Below, piece by piece: positions 28,957-38,665 of a DNA stretch of 64,000 bases. The notes under the pieces were generated by a model that saw nothing but the letters and a program-made list of their open reading frames with translations, searched no databases and had not been told where the DNA came from. Origin of the DNA: Burkholderiaceae bacterium (GTDB lineage: Bacteria > Pseudomonadota > Gammaproteobacteria > Burkholderiales > Burkholderiaceae_E); assembly GCA_023954045.1 (NCBI GenBank), contig JAMLIR010000002.1:182793-246792 (forward strand). The letters run 5' to 3'. Within the stretch, counting starts at the first letter, position 1, and the number at the start of each line of letters is the position of its first letter. The position numbers were made by a program, and so were the translations under genes.

Positions 28957-31900
28957 CTAGAACAGCCCAGACTGATAACCCACTTCCGGCCGTCGTACAC
29001 CGTCAGCCGGCGGGTCGTCATCCCGACTCGCGTACTTGACCGCTTCGACCGGGACCAGCTGCTTCACGATCGCCGCATGCGCCGCACACTCTTGCCAGGA
29101 CCGCGATACGTCCTCGTTCACCTGCCAGTCGAAGAGTCGCGGACCAAACTGTGATGCAACGGGATGATGCTCTCGTGATCTGGCGTCCCGGCCCAGCGCA
29201 AAGTCGCCAAGACAGAGCTGCTCCGGTATCAACCATCCGTCACCCTGGTTCTGGCTCAAGAAGCCCTCCAGGCCCTTGTCCTGCAGATCGCAAAAGGCGA
29301 CAAAGGCAAGCACTGGGTGGCGAAGCTCTGGTTGGAGATCCTTGTCTGTTCGCCAGAAGCCCTTTGGGTTCAAGGCTTTGGCAGCCTCACCCGTGAGGCG
29401 TTCGACAGGAAGGTCGCAGTCGGCAATGACTTGCCGGAAGTCATGGTCAGAGAGCCCCAGCGTTGTGGCGATCAGGGCGTCATTGATGGCCTGTAGCCTT
29501 CGCCGCTCATGGACGGTCAACGCGAACGACCGCCGCCATCCACGATCTTCCGAACGGAAGGGCAGCCATTGCGCGGCGAATACTTGGTGAGGCAGGCTCA
29601 GACGAATGCTGTTGAGTGCCGCTGCCTGCATCGTCACCTGATCCAGAGACGGCAGGGGCGTCTCCGCCAGGATGAAGTAGTTCAGGTTCAGGCCACCAAG
29701 CCTGGTCCGCAAGGCGAAGTCGTAGGCGAACGAGTTGAGCGCTGCGATCAGTGCCAACGTCCGCTCTGGTGTCGTCGACTGGAGGACCGCCACTGAGTTT
29801 CCCGCCGGGAAGCCAGCGACGGGGCCGGAGAACATCGAACGACTGTTGGTCGCCGATCCGACCGCCAAGTAGCCAGCCTTCAACCCTACGAGGGACTTCG
29901 TCGCCTCGGCAAGCGCTGAGAGGTAGCTACCCCGTCCCATGAGGTACTGCGGATCCAGCTGCTTCTGGCCGAGCGGCTGGTCTCGCCAGTCGGCCTTGCG
30001 CCCCTTCCCGCTCACCCACCCCTTCTCGCTGAAGTCGAACTGGCCGATCATCCGCCCCTCATAGAGCGGCAGCGCCACGTCCTCGATCTGCTCGACGTGG
30101 ATGGCCTGCCGGCCATCGCGCGACAGCACCAGCCCCTCCGGCCGCTCCAGGATGTGTGCCGGCCCGCTGTAGTCGCGCCACGACCCCTTCAGCCAGTGCC
30201 CGTACTCGTCCGGCTGGTAGCCCTTGGCCTCCCACTTCGGCCGCTCGGGGAACAGCTTGGAGTCGTTGGTCATGTGGAACTCGGTGGCGTACTTGACGCC
30301 CCAGCCGCGTTCGCTCTGATCGCCCAGCAGCACGCCGTTGGCGTAGATCTTCTGCAGCACCTTCAGGTCCTGCTCGGTGCGGATCTCGAGGATGGCCTTG
30401 GAGTACGGCGAGAACTCGATCACCCGCTCGCGCGGGTAGGCCATCACGTGGCCCTCCGCGTGGTTCCAGTCGTCCACGTCGCGGTGCATGAAGGCCGCGC
30501 GGATGGCCTGGGTCTGGCCGCCCTTCTGCACGATCACCGGGCAGAACTTGAACCGCGAGTCGATGTCGAAGACCTTCTCACGGTTCTCGAAGCCGAACAG
30601 CCACTGCCAGTCGCAGCGGTCGAGCAGCAACGTGCGCAGCGCCGTCGAGCCCTTGTCGGTGTACAGGCCGCTGGGCGTGATCATGCCCAGGCGCCCGGCC
30701 GGCTTCAGCAGCGCGTGGCTCAGCTCCATGAACATCTTGTAGGTGTTCAGGTCGGCCGAGCCCTGGTGCAGGAAGGGGTGGGCGCGGTCGGCATAGCTGG
30801 CGCGCTGCTGCCGGCGGGCACGCCACTTGTCGTGCAGGCGCTTGGAGACCGCGAAGCTGTCGCGCCCGCGCCCGCCGAGGTTGATCTCGTGCTTCTCGTT
30901 GCCGTTGTTGTCGCGGTAGACCTTGTCGCCGAACGGGTGGCCCACGCATTTCACCCAGTTCGACATCGCCTTCAGCGCGGCGTTGTAGCGCAGCCAGGCC
31001 TCCTCGATCTGGGCTGAGCCGGTGAAGTAATCGACCTGCTTGCCCAGCGCCTCCTGCTTGCCGTAGGCGCGGTACAGCGGGTCGATGTTGGAGAAGAACT
31101 CCTTGGAGTTCGGCTTCTGGATCTCCCACGGCGGGTTGCCCAGCACGGCGTCGAAACCGCTGCGCTGGGGCGTGAAGACATCGGGGAACTCCAGCTCCCA
31201 GTGGAAGAAGCGACGTGCCTGCGCCACCCGGGCCGCCGTGTCCAGCGCCTGCGCCGACGGCGTGCCGAACTGGCTGGGCAGCGGCGCCACGTCCACCTCG
31301 TCGCCGGGCCAGAACCACAGCGCGCACCAGAGGTCGAGCCGGGCCTTGAGCGCGTGGTAGTGCGGGTTGGACAGCACCTGCTCCTGGTAGAGCCGCGCAC
31401 GCGCCTCGGTGTCGTGCACCGGCAGCTGGTGCAGCCGGTCGAACACCGCCACCAGCTCGGCATGCACACCCGTGGCCAGCGTGGCGTCGCCCAGCCGGAG
31501 CTGGCCGTTCAGCTCGGCGATGAGCTCCTGCTGCACCTGGGAGCGGCAGGCCTTGATGGCGGCCGTCCACACGTCGCCCTGCTTCTCGGTGCGGCCGGCG
31601 TTCCGTCCACGCGTGGCGGTAACCGTGTGGAAGTGGTGGACGAAGCGCTCGTGGTTGCCATCGCCACCTTCGCGTTCCCAGGCCATGGCCGGGTACTCCT
31701 GGAAGGTGTCGAACCAGGCACCGACCAGCCCGTTGCCGACCTTGAGCTTGTGGTCGAGGAAACCGAAGGGCAGGCTGCGGTCCATGGTCTCGACCCACAG
31801 CGCCATGCGCCCGAGTTCGACGGCCAGCGGGTCGATGTCGACGCCGTAGATGCAGCGCTCGACGATGTGGCGCTTCAGACGCGCGCGCAACGCGTCCTCG

Positions 31901-34056
31901 AAAGCCTCGTGATCGGGGGGGAACGGCAGCAGTTCGCTGCCCAGGCCCTCGGCAGCCTGCCCGTCGGCCAGCCGGGCCACGGCGCCGTCCTGCTGCCGCT
32001 CAATGCGGCCGTGGAAGTACAGCGACTGCACCAGCGCATCGACCAGAAAACGCAGGCTGCCCGCGAGAAAAGAGCCCGAACCCATGGCCGGGTCGCAGAT
32101 CTTCAGCGCGAGGATGTCCTCCGGCCGCCTGGGGCGCCAGGCGGTCACTTCCACCAGCCCCGTGGCCGGGTTCGTCTCGGTGCTCGCCGGCTCGAAGGCC
32201 AGAGCTTGCAAGGTGCGGCGCACCGTGGGTGCCGCCAGTTGGGGCCGCGTGTAGAAGGTGCCCGCGCCCTTGCGGGTGCCGCCCCAGCGCACCAGATAGA
32301 ACTGCCCCGGCGCCACCAAGCGGGCGCAGAGCTGCCGGCCCGCACGGCGGCGGGCTTCTTCGTACTCGGCCCCCATCGTGGCCGCCCGGCCGCGGGGGCG
32401 CTTAACGAGGCCGGCCACCTCGGCGGCACGTTCCAGCCAGGTCTGTGCGCGCAGCAGGTGGTCGGTAGGTTCGGTGTCGATGTCGGCGGCGTCATCGGCC
32501 GCGGCGGTTTCGTCGACGACCTCTTCGTCGACGTCGGTCTCGTCGGCGTCGGGCCCCTCGGCCTCGGCTTCATCGGCGCCATCCTCGCCAGCGTCGTCAT
32601 CGCCTTCGGTAGCGGCTGGCCCCTTGTCCTTCTTCTTCAGTTCATCGAAGAGCTGCTTGATCGCCTTGTCGTCCATCGCCTCCAGCCGAGACAGCGGCAG
32701 AGCCGGCTCACGGCCCACGCCGAGAAAGACGATGGGGTCGTCGCCGTCGGCTTGCTTGAGCTCGAAGTCCAGCAGGCCTTCGTACAGGATGCCGATGTAC
32801 TCGGAGGACAGCGCCGAGAAGTCCACGGGGCCATCCACCCACATGCCGCGGCGGCCCTGCCGCACCTTGACCTTGGTTCGCGTCAACAGGCGCAGGATGT
32901 GATGCACCTGCTTGTCGGAGATGGCGTTTGACGGGCTTTCCAGCAGCGCCAGCGCGCGGTCGACGCCCGTGCGCTCGGTGGCGCTGCCGGGTTCGAACAG
33001 GGCGCCGCCGTACTGCGGCACCGGCAGCGCCTCGTGTGCCGAACCCTGATGGATCAGGTTGAACAGCGCCATCAGGCGTGGCCAGGCACTGCACCCCTGC
33101 GACAGGCGCTCGCTGCCACGGCCGCCCGAGCGGCGGTCAAGCTGCTGGCGCAGGCCGTCGAGACTGTAGGACTGTTGATAGATGCGGTTGTCGACCGGCA
33201 GCAGCCCGCGCGCTTCGGCGAAGAAAGTGATGATGCAGCGCATCACGATGCGGGTGCCAGCGCGGTACAGGTCGGCGTAGTCGACCTGGGTGCCCTGCTG
33301 GGTCACGGCCTCGATGGCGGCGTGCGATGCGGTGATGAGCTCCTCAACGGCCTGGCGGACGCGCTCGCCGAGGACAGCGGACAGCTCGGCCTGGCCCTTG
33401 CGCGAGTCCAGCACCGCGCCGAGCAACAAGCCGGGTGCACCCGGTTTCGGCGCCAGCAGCGCGTCGCGGGTTAGCAATTGACGCCAAGCCAGCACCTGCG
33501 CGGACGGCTGGCCCTCCTCGAACCAGAGGTCGATGTCCCACTCGCACCACGCGTCGTAGTCGCCGCCGGCATGCATCAGCCGCCACTGACGGCCGTTGGT
33601 CACCAGCGCGAGCGGCTGGTTGAGCCTGCGCAGCCACTCCACCACCCGGCTGAGCAGCTTGCGTGAGCGCCCGACGCCGAGCCTGGCCCCGGCGTGACGG
33701 GACACACCCCCCTCCGGCACGAAGACTGGCAGCGTCTCGCCGTTCGGCCCCAGCCAGAGCCGGCGCGGCTTGACCAGCTCGCCCGTGAAGCTGCGGAAAG
33801 CCCAGCGGCTCTCGACTTGAGGGCCTTTCTGCCACTCCTGTTCAGGCAGGCTGGACAGCGACTCCAGCACATGGTCCAGCAGCGGGGAGAGGGCTTCGTC
33901 GGTGCCGTCGAAGCGGGTCAGCTCTCGGCGCAGCTGGTCCGCGGCAAAACCTGAGAGCGGTGCCAGCGGCGCGGCAAAGACCTCCTGGATCTTGCGTGGG
34001 GCGATCAGCAGACCGCCATGGTTGAGGGACGACCACCAGTCCAGCACCGGGTTCAT
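28957..34056 (-). CDS. Large Eco57I/PglX-like N6-adenine DNA methyltransferase
   Basis: 1699-residue protein. The AdoMet-binding motif DPAMGSGSFL lies near residue 650 and the catalytic NPPWE near 975, in the order of gamma/Eco57I-type N6-adenine methylases. The N-terminal ~350 residues include NGRQWRLMHAGGDYDAWCEWD, resembling the N-terminal domain of PglX/type II G enzymes. An acidic, low-complexity linker (about 485-540, Asp/Glu/Ala-rich) precedes the catalytic core. The C-terminal region (GYLAVGSATNSRSMFSG, LNSFAYDFALRTRLGGLNLN) looks like a target-recognition domain. The start overlaps the upstream SNF2 helicase stop as ATGA. It is longer than typical PglX (about 1200 residues). It probably marks host DNA and takes part in defence (inference). 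Confidence 0.85.
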   Translation of the reverse strand: MNPVLDWWSSLNHGGLLIAPRKIQEVFAAPLAPLSGFAADQLRRELTRFDGTDEALSPLLDHVLESLSSLPEQEWQKGPQVESRWAFRSFTGELVKPRRLWLGPNGETLPVFVPEGGVSRHAGARLGVGRSRKLLSRVVEWLRRLNQPLALVTNGRQWRLMHAGGDYDAWCEWDIDLWFEEGQPSAQVLAWRQLLTRDALLAPKPGAPGLLLGAVLDSRKGQAELSAVLGERVRQAVEELITASHAAIEAVTQQGTQVDYADLYRAGTRIVMRCIITFFAEARGLLPVDNRIYQQSYSLDGLRQQLDRRSGGRGSERLSQGCSAWPRLMALFNLIHQGSAHEALPVPQYGGALFEPGSATERTGVDRALALLESPSNAISDKQVHHILRLLTRTKVKVRQGRRGMWVDGPVDFSALSSEYIGILYEGLLDFELKQADGDDPIVFLGVGREPALPLSRLEAMDDKAIKQLFDELKKKDKGPAATEGDDDAGEDGADEAEAEGPDADETDVDEEVVDETAAADDAADIDTEPTDHLLRAQTWLERAAEVAGLVKRPRGRAATMGAEYEEARRRAGRQLCARLVAPGQFYLVRWGGTRKGAGTFYTRPQLAAPTVRRTLQALAFEPASTETNPATGLVEVTAWRPRRPEDILALKICDPAMGSGSFLAGSLRFLVDALVQSLYFHGRIERQQDGAVARLADGQAAEGLGSELLPFPPDHEAFEDALRARLKRHIVERCIYGVDIDPLAVELGRMALWVETMDRSLPFGFLDHKLKVGNGLVGAWFDTFQEYPAMAWEREGGDGNHERFVHHFHTVTATRGRNAGRTEKQGDVWTAAIKACRSQVQQELIAELNGQLRLGDATLATGVHAELVAVFDRLHQLPVHDTEARARLYQEQVLSNPHYHALKARLDLWCALWFWPGDEVDVAPLPSQFGTPSAQALDTAARVAQARRFFHWELEFPDVFTPQRSGFDAVLGNPPWEIQKPNSKEFFSNIDPLYRAYGKQEALGKQVDYFTGSAQIEEAWLRYNAALKAMSNWVKCVGHPFGDKVYRDNNGNEKHEINLGGRGRDSFAVSKRLHDKWRARRQQRASYADRAHPFLHQGSADLNTYKMFMELSHALLKPAGRLGMITPSGLYTDKGSTALRTLLLDRCDWQWLFGFENREKVFDIDSRFKFCPVIVQKGGQTQAIRAAFMHRDVDDWNHAEGHVMAYPRERVIEFSPYSKAILEIRTEQDLKVLQKIYANGVLLGDQSERGWGVKYATEFHMTNDSKLFPERPKWEAKGYQPDEYGHWLKGSWRDYSGPAHILERPEGLVLSRDGRQAIHVEQIEDVALPLYEGRMIGQFDFSEKGWVSGKGRKADWRDQPLGQKQLDPQYLMGRGSYLSALAEATKSLVGLKAGYLAVGSATNSRSMFSGPVAGFPAGNSVAVLQSTTPERTLALIAALNSFAYDFALRTRLGGLNLNYFILAETPLPSLDQVTMQAAALNSIRLSLPHQVFAAQWLPFRSEDRGWRRSFALTVHERRRLQAINDALIATTLGLSDHDFRQVIADCDLPVERLTGEAAKALNPKGFWRTDKDLQPELRHPVLAFVAFCDLQDKGLEGFLSQNQGDGWLIPEQLCLGDFALGRDARSREHHPVASQFGPRLFDWQVNEDVSRSWQECAAHAAIVKQLVPVEAVKYASRDDDPPADGVRRPEVGYQSGLF

Positions 34057-37000
34057 GCGCCTGCTCCCGGGAAACGGATTTCGACGGTGAGCGGGAAGAC
34101 CTGCGCATCGCTTCTGAGGCTGTAGCGCAGCGGCACGACACGGTCGAGGATGCGCGCCTTCTCGCTCTTCAGGCGCTCCAGCAGATCGCCGAACTGGCCG
34201 GTGCGGCGTTTCAGCTCGTCTTGCAGGTCACGCAGCTCGCGTGCGGCGCGCTCGTCGGCGTCCTCCAGCAGATCGAGCTGCAGCGACGCCGAGCGGCGTT
34301 CCTCGATCTCGCGCCGCAGCTTGTCGAGGCTTTGGTCGCGCTGGAGCGCGGCTACTTCATTGATGCGCCGTTCGAACGCCTCCTTCTCGTGGAGGCGCGC
34401 CGCCGTGCCGACCTCGACCAGGTGACCCCGGATGGACTCCGTCAGCCGGGCCCGGTAGCCCTTGATCAGGTTTCGGACTTCGACGTCGATGTCGTCCCAC
34501 AGCTGGCGCGCAGCCTCGACGCGGTGCGACGCCAGCGCCGCCGAAGCTGCACCGTGGTGTGGTCCGGCGTACGGCAAGGCCTCGCCCAGGTCGCCGCCGT
34601 TCACGGGGAACACCAGCGTTCGCACCCAGTGATGCAGGGTCTCACGCAGCTCATTGACTGCCATCTCCTCGACCGTTAGCAGCACCAGGGCCCGCGCTCC
34701 GGAAGGCACGACGCCCTCGCTAACCGTCCAGCGGCTCGGAGCGATTCCATCGGACTGGCCACCCGGAAAACGCAGCCGTGCGAACGACGCGAGAGCGTGG
34801 CGCAGCACGGGATGCCCCAGGTGGAGCAAGACCGTGTCCGGCGAAGGCCGGAACACCGGTCGCCCATGGATGTGTTCGATGAAGAACTGGTTGTCGAACA
34901 CCAGCCAAGGGAGCGCGCCGACCGCGCCGCGCGCACCCGGGAGGCGCAAGCCGTCCTCGATGACCGGCTTCCAGCGCGGCGGCACCGGAGCGACCAGCCG
35001 CATGCGGCCACGCGCATCGGGACCCTCCAGCACTTGTCGACCCGCACCGACACCCATGGCCACCTGCAGCGTCTGCTTGAGCGTATCGGGAGTGAGGTCG
35101 AGATCGACGAGCAGCTGCCGGAAGCGTGCCTGCTCGGCGACGCCGCGCTCCTCGGTCTGGACTTGGGCATCCTTCGCCGCGTTGCGGCGTACGGCGACTT
35201 GCTGGTCGAGCTGGACGAGGACGTCCTGGTCTTCCTGCAGCTCGAGCATCCTGCGCTGGAAGGCGGCATTGAACAACTCTGCGACAGACCCCAGATCCTC
35301 GCGGATGTCGTTGACCTTGCCGATGACGCGCGATACGAAACGCAGATCGGCATCGTCGTCACTGGCGAAGTGGAAGACCGTGACGTCACGGGCCTGACCG
35401 TGGCGGTCGATACGGCCGTTGCGCTGCTCCAGCCTCGACGGGTTCCACGGGATATCGAAGTGCAGCAGCAGCCGCGCGGTGTGCTGCAGGTTCAGGCCCT
35501 CCGAAGCGGCATCGGTGGCCACCAGCACGCGAACCGGTGACTGTGGGTCGTTGAACGCGGCCTTGACGGCCTCGCGCTCAGCCTCTTGCATGCCGCCATA
35601 GAGGACGGCGATTCGGCCTTCTGAGGCGCTGAACTCGGAAGCGCAGCGCTGCACGATGTAGTCCAGCGTGGTCTTGTACTCGGTGAAGATGATCAACCGT
35701 TCGTCGTCGACCCACTCGTCGGCGTTGCGCAGGCGCTGACCGATCAGTTCGGACAAGCGCTGAAAGCGCGCGTCCGATGCGGGAACCAGTCGTGTGACCG
35801 GCAGAGCATTGAGCTTCAGCGCGGCGAGGCAGGCGTCGACATCAGCGATCTCGCCTGCAAGAGCATTCGCATAACGGTGGATCCACGCACCCACGACCTT
35901 CGCCGCGTGGTGTCCGCGGCTCTCACGCTCCTGGTCGTCGTCGATGTCCTCCTCGGTAGCGCGGCGCGCCGATGCGACCTCCGTGGCTTCAGGCTGCTGA
36001 GCATCAGCCAGCCCCGCCTTGAAGCGAAGCCAGGTGTCGGCGAACGTAACGGGACTGGAGAGCAATCGCTTGCGGAAGATCTCGATCGCGAAGTTCAGGA
36101 CGGCTCTTACCTCGGGTGTCGTACGGATCAGCTGCTTCAGACTGATGCAGAAATCGCGAACGGCCCGGTTGAGCTCCTTCTCGGCCTTGAGCATGTAAAG
36201 AGGCAGAGGCTCGAGGTGCCGATTTGCAAACCTGGGCGGACGGCCCGCGGACTTGTCTTGCGCGTTGATCTCGCTCTTCAGCCGGCGGATGAGCACGTCG
36301 CCGATCATCTGGCGCTCTTTGGCCGTGAACTGCGGTGTGCGCGTGAAGCGGACAGGGTCGAGCTGCTCGAGCAAGCCAGAGAAGCAGCGCGTGTAGCCGT
36401 TGTGCGGCGTGGCGGTGAGGAACAGGCGATGCTCGAACCAGGGTGTAAGGCGCCGCAGCATGTCCGCCAGGTCGCTGTCTTCACCGAAGTTCGAGGGCAT
36501 CAGGTTATGGGCCTCGTCGACGATGAGCAGATCCCAGGGCAACTGCGCTGACGCTCGAGCGTCATGCGAGGCGCGACAAGTCGCCTCGAACTGCTCCAGC
36601 ACGTCAGGCTGCCGGAGGTAGTGGTAGGACGTGATGATCCGTGGCAGCGCGCGCCAAGGATTGACGTCCAGGCCAAACTCGCGCTGGAGCTTGTGGGTAG
36701 CGGTCTTGTCGACGATGTCGAAGCCGAGCGAGAACTTGTCTTCCATCTCGGACTGCCACTGCTGTCGAAGCGAGGCTGGCGTGAGGATCAGGACGCGTCG
36801 AATCCGCCGTTTGCGGATGAGCTCAGCCAGGATCAAGCCCGCTTCGATGGTCTTGCCCAGGCCCACGTCATCCGCGAGCAGGATCGAGACACGCGGCATC
36901 TTCATCGCGCGTGCCAGGGGAACCATCTGGAAGTCGTCTGCGCTCACGGCGCCGTACACCGGAGCGGTTGGCACTGGTTCACTCAGGCGAGTGGGCGAGG

Positions 37001-37313
37001 CCGCTGCCAGAAAAGGGGTGATTGCGCTCCAGCGTGTGGCACGCTGCAACGCCAGGAAGTCGCTCGGCGCCATCGGCGCCTCAACATCAACCCGAGGCAG
37101 CGCGTTCGGCTCCAGCAACTCGGGCTGGCACTCGCGCTCCCACAGCAGCACCTCTTCAGCGCCGCCGTCATGGTCCGAATACTCGACCGTCACCAAGTGC
37201 AGCAGCTTTGACGTGTGCGGCTCTTCAAAGGGCTCCACGGAGGTGACGACGCCGCGGCGGGATCTGACGGTGGCAAGCATGCCGATGCGGGGCACCAAGA
37301 CATCTGAGGGCAT
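34053..37313 (-). CDS. SNF2-family helicase (DrmD/HepA-like)
   Basis: 1086-residue SWI2/SNF2 ATPase. Walker A ADDVGLGKTI is at about 147-156, DEAH at 266-269, FLTATPHNG motif III near 300 and the second-lobe VLVATDAASEGLNLQ with QRNGRIDRHGQ motif VI near 600. The C-terminal ~350 residues are charged and partly coiled-coil (LRELRDLQDELKRR). The start at 37313 begins MPSDVLVPRIGMLATV; the longer upstream frame is low-quality. It is the first gene of the three-gene operon and overlaps the methyltransferase gene by four bases. In DISARM class 1 a SNF2 helicase (DrmD) followed by a methylase (DrmMI) occupies these positions. Confidence 0.87.
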   Translation of the reverse strand: MPSDVLVPRIGMLATVRSRRGVVTSVEPFEEPHTSKLLHLVTVEYSDHDGGAEEVLLWERECQPELLEPNALPRVDVEAPMAPSDFLALQRATRWSAITPFLAAASPTRLSEPVPTAPVYGAVSADDFQMVPLARAMKMPRVSILLADDVGLGKTIEAGLILAELIRKRRIRRVLILTPASLRQQWQSEMEDKFSLGFDIVDKTATHKLQREFGLDVNPWRALPRIITSYHYLRQPDVLEQFEATCRASHDARASAQLPWDLLIVDEAHNLMPSNFGEDSDLADMLRRLTPWFEHRLFLTATPHNGYTRCFSGLLEQLDPVRFTRTPQFTAKERQMIGDVLIRRLKSEINAQDKSAGRPPRFANRHLEPLPLYMLKAEKELNRAVRDFCISLKQLIRTTPEVRAVLNFAIEIFRKRLLSSPVTFADTWLRFKAGLADAQQPEATEVASARRATEEDIDDDQERESRGHHAAKVVGAWIHRYANALAGEIADVDACLAALKLNALPVTRLVPASDARFQRLSELIGQRLRNADEWVDDERLIIFTEYKTTLDYIVQRCASEFSASEGRIAVLYGGMQEAEREAVKAAFNDPQSPVRVLVATDAASEGLNLQHTARLLLHFDIPWNPSRLEQRNGRIDRHGQARDVTVFHFASDDDADLRFVSRVIGKVNDIREDLGSVAELFNAAFQRRMLELQEDQDVLVQLDQQVAVRRNAAKDAQVQTEERGVAEQARFRQLLVDLDLTPDTLKQTLQVAMGVGAGRQVLEGPDARGRMRLVAPVPPRWKPVIEDGLRLPGARGAVGALPWLVFDNQFFIEHIHGRPVFRPSPDTVLLHLGHPVLRHALASFARLRFPGGQSDGIAPSRWTVSEGVVPSGARALVLLTVEEMAVNELRETLHHWVRTLVFPVNGGDLGEALPYAGPHHGAASAALASHRVEAARQLWDDIDVEVRNLIKGYRARLTESIRGHLVEVGTAARLHEKEAFERRINEVAALQRDQSLDKLRREIEERRSASLQLDLLEDADERAARELRDLQDELKRRTGQFGDLLERLKSEKARILDRVVPLRYSLRSDAQVFPLTVEIRFPGAGA

Positions 37314-37368
37314 GTGTTCGCGTGGTTCCGGGTTGGATGGTTGCGGTAATTGAGCCGATGAGCGGCGA

Positions 37369-37635
37369 TCAATGTCGATACTGCGCGGCGGCAGATTCCA
37401 GACGGCCAGAGACCGCTGAAACCAGCGACGGGGGCGACAGAACAGTGACCTGGTCGCCCTGGCGGAGGATGTCCATCGCAATCTCGGTTTCGTCGGCGTA
37501 GGGTGTCGGCGCCGATCCAATTCTGAGCCACCGTGCCGACTCGATGCCCGAGCCGGCGCAGGCGATCAGCTGAAGGTTTCCGGCGACGTGGTTGATCGCC
37601 TGGCGTTGGGCGAAGGTGAACTTCGGTCCGGTCAA
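37369..37635 (-). pseudogene. UvrD-start/WYL-end chimeric remnant
   Basis: 88-codon frame. Residues 1-30 (FTFAQRQAINHV, IACAGSG) read like the Q motif and the beginning of Walker A of a UvrD-type helicase, but the Lys/Thr of the Walker motif are missing. From about residue 35 (ARWLRIGSAPTPYADE, then ILRQGDQVTVLSPPSLV) it reads like the C-terminal end of a WYL-domain regulator. This suggests a deletion that fused the first codons of one gene to the end of another. The start is TTG at 37635, overlapping the ribbon-helix-helix gene stop as TTGA. It may still be translated, but its function is doubtful. Confidence 0.5.
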
Positions 37636-37883
37636 GAGACGATCTCCTCAGGCTGCCGTCTGCCCGCGGACCGGTCTTCTGCCCTTCTCGGGCGCCGCGG
37701 CATCGGCGGCGACGCCGCCGATGCGTCCGGAATCCGGATGCCGTGCACGCGACAGTAGTCGCGGATGAGCCCCTCGACCATGTTCGAGATCGACCGGTGC
37801 TCGCCCTCGGCGGCGACGCGAAGGGCGTCCTTGAACGCGGGCTCGACGCGCAGCGTGAGCGTACTGGTCTTTGCTGGGGCCAT
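37632..37883 (-). CDS. Ribbon-helix-helix (Arc/CopG-type) DNA-binding protein
   Basis: 83-residue protein from the ATG at 37883 (an in-frame ATG at 37895 is also possible). It begins with a strand TLTLRVEP, followed by helices KDALRVAAEGEHRSISNMVEGLIRDYC, the pattern of ribbon-helix-helix repressors that bind as dimers. The tail is basic and Pro-rich. It lies upstream of the defence operon on the same strand and opposite AlpA, so it may repress one or both divergent transcripts (inference). Confidence 0.7.
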   Translation of the reverse strand: MAPAKTSTLTLRVEPAFKDALRVAAEGEHRSISNMVEGLIRDYCRVHGIRIPDASAASPPMPRRPRRAEDRSAGRRQPEEIVS

Positions 37884-38067
37884 GGCTATGCCCATTCAGC
37901 GCTTGTAGTGCAGGTGTACCGCAATGTACAGCGAAGGCCTTGGGGCTCCAACGGAACTCTGAATCGGGTGAAGAAACCCGGCGACGGGTGGACGAAGTCG
38001 GGGAAACAACGGGAAATATATGCAGCCATGTTCCCGGACAGGCCGGGGACGTCCATCGGAGACGAAC
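37884..38067. promoter_or_regulatory. Divergent control region of the element
   Basis: 184-bp noncoding gap between the minus-strand regulator/defence block and the plus-strand AlpA module. Both transcripts must begin here. I see no convincing -35/-10 pair or strong palindrome by eye. The AlpA ribosome site GGAG is about eight bases before 38068. Confidence 0.5.
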
Positions 38068-38334
38068 ATGGCAACCGAAGTTCTCGATGACTCCGCGCTC
38101 TGCCGGCGTAAGGCAGTCGAAGCGACGACCGGTTTTCCGAGGTCGACACTCTATGACCGAATCGCGAAGCGGCTGTTTACGAGGCCCGTATCCCTGGGTG
38201 GTCGCGCAAAGGGTTGGCCCCGCCGGGAGGTCAAAGCGCTGAACGAGGCGCGCATCGCAGGGAAGTCGGACGGGGAGATCCGGGAACTGGTCGAGCGTCT
38301 CGAGGCTGCGCGCACCGCGGCCCCTTCCGAGTGA
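38068..38334 (+). CDS. AlpA-family regulator / excisionase-like protein
   Basis: 88-residue protein with a MerR-like helix-turn-helix of the AlpA type: CRRKAVEATTGFPRSTLYDRIAKRLFTRPVSLGGRAKGWPRREV. AlpA-like proteins of P4-type elements activate excision or integrase expression. The start at 38068 gives the normal length. It opens the plus-strand module, seven bases before the next gene, and would partner the P4-type integrase at the left end. Confidence 0.82.
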   Translation: MATEVLDDSALCRRKAVEATTGFPRSTLYDRIAKRLFTRPVSLGGRAKGWPRREVKALNEARIAGKSDGEIRELVERLEAARTAAPSE

Positions 38335-38341
38335 GGCCGGC

Positions 38342-38665
38342 ATGACGGATCGGACACACGAACGAAAGCAGGCTGAGTCAACCACCGAAACCCCTCAAAC
38401 CACCAATGCCGAGTTTCTGGCGGGGATCTTCGCTGACCTGCGGGACGGCGAGCGGCCAATCGTGCTCGGCGTCCGAGGACGGAGCGCCGGCAAAGGTTGG
38501 CTCCCCTGCCTTCCCGTAGACGAGCAGGGGGCGAACTGGTACTTCGCGCCGTCGGCTCGAGTGGGCCGACTACCATGCGACGTCAATGGAAGCATGACCA
38601 GCCCATTCGCTGACGGCTCGCGGAGTGGCACTCCGAGAGGCGATACAGCGTGGACGAGATCGTGA
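38342..38665 (+). CDS. Short N-terminal primase-like fragment
   Basis: 107-residue protein. Residues 20-72 (NAEFLAGIFADLRDGERPIV to ANWYFAPSA) resemble the N-terminal segment of plasmid or phage primase-like replication proteins. The remaining 35 residues are polar and look unconserved, as if the conserved frame were lost. It overlaps the next gene by 16 bases. It may be a frameshifted N-terminus of that gene or a genuine small protein; I cannot tell. Confidence 0.5.
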   Translation: MTDRTHERKQAESTTETPQTTNAEFLAGIFADLRDGERPIVLGVRGRSAGKGWLPCLPVDEQGANWYFAPSARVGRLPCDVNGSMTSPFADGSRSGTPRGDTAWTRS

